From NCBI GenBank assembly GCA_029060585.1, contig JAIDTS010000383.1:1-10254 (forward strand): 10,254 bases of DNA, read 5' to 3'. This stretch comes from Muribaculaceae bacterium. GTDB lineage: Bacteria; Bacteroidota; Bacteroidia; Bacteroidales; Muribaculaceae. The translations under genes and the position numbers were made by a program. The notes below the pieces were generated by a model. That model saw only the letters and a list, made by a program, of their open reading frames with translations, ran no database searches and was not told where the DNA came from. Shown piece by piece: positions 6,763 to 10,254 of this stretch; position 1 is the stretch's first letter; every line of letters starts with the position of its first letter.

Positions 6763-9700
6763 CTTTTTTTAGGAATGAATGAAGTTCACTGTCCTCTTCG
6801 ACATTGCATTCCAATGGAAGCCCTCGCACGAATCTTGCTATGCCCTCCAGTGTGTTGACACTGAGTGTAAGTAGCCATGGATATTCCTTGTCGTTCGTCT
6901 GCGTGAGCACCGACTCTGAGCCGGGATACTCTTCCTGTAGCAGCATCGCTCCGTAATTCTTAAGCTTCACCTGCACATTGTAGACGGGCTTTGTCGGATC
7001 GAAGACAAACCCGAATATGTCGGGTCTTAGGTCTCGCTTCGAACTGCTGCTCTGGGTGCAGTTTTTGTCAAGGATCCGCGCGTCTTTCCATCTCAGGGTC
7101 TTGAAGAGACGGACGTCCCTGATGGCGGTGTCATACGCAAGTATGCACTTGGATTCCGGAAACACCTGAAACACTTCTATCTCTCTGTCTTTGACGCCGC
7201 TGCGTGAGGTGTAATCCTTTAGAAGCACTCGTTTCTTTGAGTTTCTTGCCTCATAGATGGCCGCCATTCCTATTCCTTCCTTGTCACCGGCAAGATGGTA
7301 TTTCTTCAGCAGTGTCTGGTCTCTCACGGTGTGGCTCATCGGCACTGTGGCCCCGCTTGTGCGTATATATGCCTCCTGTATTTCCTCCGGCCTGTGGCAG
7401 TCCGGATGGAAATGCACCATGTCGCCCCTGTAGCTGTCTACGTGTATGCGTAATATCTCATGCCCCTCGTTGTTCGTCTCTATGTTGTATGTGATGTTGG
7501 CTGTTGTTACGCTCTTCTTCTGAGCCCTTGATTTGTACGCTATGAAGGCATTGTCGATGATGTTCTTTAGATACGTCCTGTAGCGGTCGGAATTAGCTTC
7601 GGGTATCCGCCTGTCCTCGTAGAGAAGCTCTGTGTCACGTGCTATGCCGCATGCTATGCCGTTGTCGCGTACGCCCAGCAGAAGCTCGCCTCCGGTAGTG
7701 GAATTCAGAAATCCGCATATGGTCTTCAGAATGGCCCATTTCTGCGTTTCTGGCTCATACTCGGCGTTGCCCTTGAGTTTGTTTTTAGGAGGGCATACGG
7801 CCGATGTCTTGAACTCGAGCGTGTCGCTTTCAACTCCGTAATATGTGGTCAGGTCCGGACTCTTGTATTGGTCGTCTACGTCGAGCACTTTCGCGAGTTC
7901 AAGCTTTATTCTGGAGATTTCCCTCTCGTCGATTTTCCCGATGAGGCGGTTGGATGCATCTATAAGTCCGTCTACCGTGTCCTCCAAGTCTTCATTCCGA
8001 AGGATTCGGTCGTCGGCATGTCCGATTTCAGGTTCTTTGTAATTTCGGATCTTCTCGATGATTCGCTTGTGTCTTTCTACGGTCGGAATACCCTCCAGCA
8101 TGGGAGACGGTGATAGAACTATCGACATTGGAGAGGCTCCTGCGGCAAACCTCGCTATAGCTATCTGGTATTCCAGTTCATGCCGGATATATGCGCTCAT
8201 GGTATAGTCTCCTGCTGCTATTGAAAGCATCAGGGAAGCCTGGAGGCAGGTCAGTCTCGGCATGGTATCCGACAGAAGATCTTGATGGCTCATCAGTATA
8301 TTGCTCAGGATGATCACTCCGTTGGCGTTTGTTTCGTCTATACTGCTGAGCGAGTCCAGTTCCGGAACTTCTTCCTTGCAGTATTTTAGATACTTGGTGA
8401 ATAGGAAGTCAAACACATCGTGCTCATAAGATTCCATATCCTCTTCTGGCTCTTCTTCTCCGTTGAGAATGACGGTTTCGGCAAACACTCCGTTGACCAG
8501 GACCTTTCCGTTTCCTGTCTTCACGCTGCATACTCTGATGTCAAGAGGTATATGTTGGTCTTTAGCGAAAATGATGTCTTCGTTTGTTATCATTCCCATG
8601 ACGTTAACTATCACTCCTTCGTCCGTTAGCCATTGTGTGCCGGCGGAGTAGTCGCAGAGATACACTGCTGGGATGGTTTCTCCTCTCAGGTCGTTTGCGT
8701 AATAATCATAAAACTGCGTGAACCCTCCGTTCAAAGTAAAGCAGAATTCGTAGTCTTCCGGAGTATATTCTACAAAAAGTATTACTCCGGGGTGGAAATG
8801 CGGTGTAAGATGATTGATGTTGAAATATTTAAGACATTCTGAAAGGTTTATGTTGACTTTACCCCTTATTTTTGCGTATTCAGGATGAATTGTCTCCGCT
8901 TCTACCTTGACTCCATAGTTTGACTTCACTACCACAGGAATAATGGCTCCGGCAGAATATTTCTTTTTAGTCTCCGCCTGTCCGGTCTTCACACCTCCCT
9001 GGGCTCTGGTCATGAATGTCATCCCTTCGGCTACGTCTTCCACCGTGGTTGGACTCTTCATATGGTCGCTTTTTGGAAGCAGGATGTTGATTCTCTGGCC
9101 TATTTTTAGATAGGGAGTCAGGTTGCTTGCGCCGTTGAGAAATTCTTTTTTATTGACGGGAGCCGCCAGGACAGAATCATTCGTGAAGATAACGGTTCCC
9201 TTTCCCTCAAACAGACATTCCGAACCTTTATCCGTGTCGAATTTAGTTCGTGAGATATTGTGCAGAAGACTTATGGGTTTGAGATCGGAATCATCGCTTA
9301 TGTCCTCCCAGGTGATTCCTAAATTCCTTATAGGGGCTTTCCGTATACAGCTGACAAGCACATATGTCAGTTCGTCTGCGATATCCGTGCGTGGCATTTT
9401 CTTAGCTACTACCAGGAGATTGAGAAGTCGTGCTAATAGTTTGTGACATTCTTTCCCAATTTTCTGACTCGCTATTATTGCCGCTGCTATTATCCTGTAA
9501 GCGAGTTTGTCGTCAACGGGTATTTCTGATCCGGAAAGCTTGAATTTAGGTGTTGATATAAAGGAGCATTTAGTTGAATAATCCGATAATTCGTCTGCTA
9601 AGTCTACGAGATATCTGCATGTAGTTAGAAATTCTCCATTGCCGTCCTTGGTTCCGTCATAGCGGTAGGCTCGTAGATAAATAAGCAGTTTTTCAAAGTT

Positions 9701-9766
9701 TTCGATAATATACTCTTTCCTGATTTCCAGCCAGAATTCCGGTTGGATTGTTCTGAAGTCTGCCAT
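6746..9766 (-). CDS. 1006-residue AlbA_2 (Schlafen-like) / WYL / WCX-like multidomain protein
   Basis: Residues 644-820 form an AlbA_2 (Schlafen AlbA_2, PF04326-like) domain: GVESDTLEFK (644-653), ICGFLNSTTGGELLLGVRDN (683-702) and EAYIRTSGATVPM (798-810). Residues about 835-900 fit a WYL domain: RVLLKDY (846-852), and CILAYDTAIRDVRLFKTLRW (874-893) in the place of the WYL core, with C-I-L instead of W-Y-L. Residues about 925-1000 resemble the WCX extension that follows WYL domains. The first ~640 residues are not recognised with confidence: a helical N-terminus (1-150), three beta-rich stretches (about 183-232, 270-340, 365-432) that could be OB/S1-like, an acidic patch (436-445), and a helical part (480-640). 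No transmembrane segment or signal peptide is present. Start 9766 is secure because the next Met is residue 124. A regulatory or defence-related nucleic-acid-binding role is an inference. The 74-bp gap upstream holds no consensus promoter. Confidence 0.9.
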   Translation of the reverse strand: MADFRTIQPEFWLEIRKEYIIENFEKLLIYLRAYRYDGTKDGNGEFLTTCRYLVDLADELSDYSTKCSFISTPKFKLSGSEIPVDDKLAYRIIAAAIIASQKIGKECHKLLARLLNLLVVAKKMPRTDIADELTYVLVSCIRKAPIRNLGITWEDISDDSDLKPISLLHNISRTKFDTDKGSECLFEGKGTVIFTNDSVLAAPVNKKEFLNGASNLTPYLKIGQRINILLPKSDHMKSPTTVEDVAEGMTFMTRAQGGVKTGQAETKKKYSAGAIIPVVVKSNYGVKVEAETIHPEYAKIRGKVNINLSECLKYFNINHLTPHFHPGVILFVEYTPEDYEFCFTLNGGFTQFYDYYANDLRGETIPAVYLCDYSAGTQWLTDEGVIVNVMGMITNEDIIFAKDQHIPLDIRVCSVKTGNGKVLVNGVFAETVILNGEEEPEEDMESYEHDVFDFLFTKYLKYCKEEVPELDSLSSIDETNANGVIILSNILMSHQDLLSDTMPRLTCLQASLMLSIAAGDYTMSAYIRHELEYQIAIARFAAGASPMSIVLSPSPMLEGIPTVERHKRIIEKIRNYKEPEIGHADDRILRNEDLEDTVDGLIDASNRLIGKIDEREISRIKLELAKVLDVDDQYKSPDLTTYYGVESDTLEFKTSAVCPPKNKLKGNAEYEPETQKWAILKTICGFLNSTTGGELLLGVRDNGIACGIARDTELLYEDRRIPEANSDRYRTYLKNIIDNAFIAYKSRAQKKSVTTANITYNIETNNEGHEILRIHVDSYRGDMVHFHPDCHRPEEIQEAYIRTSGATVPMSHTVRDQTLLKKYHLAGDKEGIGMAAIYEARNSKKRVLLKDYTSRSGVKDREIEVFQVFPESKCILAYDTAIRDVRLFKTLRWKDARILDKNCTQSSSSKRDLRPDIFGFVFDPTKPVYNVQVKLKNYGAMLLQEEYPGSESVLTQTNDKEYPWLLTLSVNTLEGIARFVRGLPLECNVEEDSELHSFLKKDGQYY

Positions 9767-9840
9767 TTTATAAACTATTAATAATTAAACTTAAGTAAAA
9801 AATATCATTGAGGAGAGAGGAAGAGCGAGATATTGTCATG

Positions 9841-10254
9841 TTATTTCAAGCGTAAGAATGAATATCCGAAGCGTTCAGAAGCCTCGCGTTCCAGTTCTTC
9901 CCTGAATTCAGGCGAGGCAATGGAAATAAGAAGTTTTGCCCTTTGCGCTAAGTCCTTTCCCCGTAGATCTACGGCTCCGTGTTCCGTCACTATGTAGTTG
10001 GTCTGGAATCGCGTCGTGACAACTCCGGCTCCTTCCGTCAGCACTGGTTTGATTTTGTTGACTCCTTTGGCTGTCTTCGATAGCATGGCGAGGAAAGAGA
10101 GACCCCCTTCGGATAACTGTGAACCGTAGACGAAGTCATGCTGTCCTCCTATCCCGGAAAAGATTTTCTTGCCAATGGAGTCGGCGCAGATCTGTCCTGT
10201 AAGGTCTATCTCAAGGCATGAGTTGATGCTCACTACCTTGGGATTCTGAGCGAT
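9841..10254 (-). CDS. Acetyl-CoA hydrolase/CoA-transferase family, C-terminal part (5' end outside window)
   Basis: The frame is open to the right edge, giving 137 residues; a GTG at 10233 is internal and not the start. The family moves CoA between acetyl-CoA and short acids (acetate, propionate, succinate, 4-hydroxybutyrate) or hydrolyses it, in fermentative acid metabolism of the cytoplasm. Seen are INSCLEIDLTGQICADSIG, the glycine motif FSGIGGQHDF, GAGVVTTRF, YIVTEHGAVDLRGK and the helical end RAKLLISIASPEFREEL, all hallmarks of the AcetylCoA_hyd_C domain. The catalytic glutamate of this family would lie in the missing upstream part, so the exact substrate cannot be judged. The large AlbA_2/WYL gene follows on the same strand after 74 bp, but a common transcript is uncertain. 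Confidence 0.94.
   Translation of the reverse strand: MAQNPKVVSINSCLEIDLTGQICADSIGKKIFSGIGGQHDFVYGSQLSEGGLSFLAMLSKTAKGVNKIKPVLTEGAGVVTTRFQTNYIVTEHGAVDLRGKDLAQRAKLLISIASPEFREELEREASERFGYSFLRLK

Noticed and set aside
9801..9834. AATATC/GATATT inverted repeat with a following T-run (minus strand) as terminator of the CoA-transferase gene
   Set aside because: The stem is six A/T-rich pairs with a 22-nt loop, too weak to call.
9767..9840. Promoter for the AlbA_2/WYL gene
   Set aside because: The closest -7 candidate (TAGTTTAT on the minus strand) has two mismatches and no TTTG at 19-21 bp upstream.

Overview
The window is chromosomal DNA of a Bacteroidota member, most likely order Bacteroidales; a Muribaculaceae-type gut bacterium is possible but the family is a guess. 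The reasons are the protein flavours (a PG_1098-type methyltransferase with a THUMP-like end, an XRE regulator with a short ITVFYDD-type tail, an Eis-like GNAT protein, an AlbA_2/WYL protein), the A/T-rich start regions without clear Shine-Dalgarno sequences, and one excellent match to the Bacteroides-type promoter (TTTG, 19 bp, TAnnTTTG).

Left part, plus strand (1-2793): the 3' part of alaS (alanyl-tRNA synthetase), followed almost without a gap by hemW (radical-SAM haem chaperone). These are housekeeping genes. hemW meets a convergent gene tail to tail, with 29 bp of coding overlap. The convergent gene (2765-4012, minus) is a SAM-dependent methyltransferase of the PG_1098 type.

Middle, minus strand (4013-5727): a 403-bp spacer with a short repeat-like element and an AT hairpin; then a small XRE-type helix-turn-helix gene (4416-4964) with a clear promoter; then a 763-bp, very A/T-rich non-coding stretch. 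That stretch carries 13 loci with TTTGCA/TGCAAA, a long AT hairpin and a strong terminator hairpin. One palindrome of the repeat family (ACTTTGCAAAGT) overlaps the -7 box of the regulator gene, so autoregulation is a reasonable hypothesis.

Right part, minus strand (5728-10254): in transcription order, the C-terminal end of an acetyl-CoA hydrolase/CoA-transferase, a 1006-residue protein with AlbA_2 (Schlafen-like), WYL and WCX-like domains behind about 640 poorly recognisable residues, and an Eis-like GNAT acetyltransferase whose start codon lies inside the end of the large gene. The last two look like a translationally coupled pair ending at the terminator at 5644-5682. The large multidomain protein and the TTTGCA repeat field are the two items most worth a second look.
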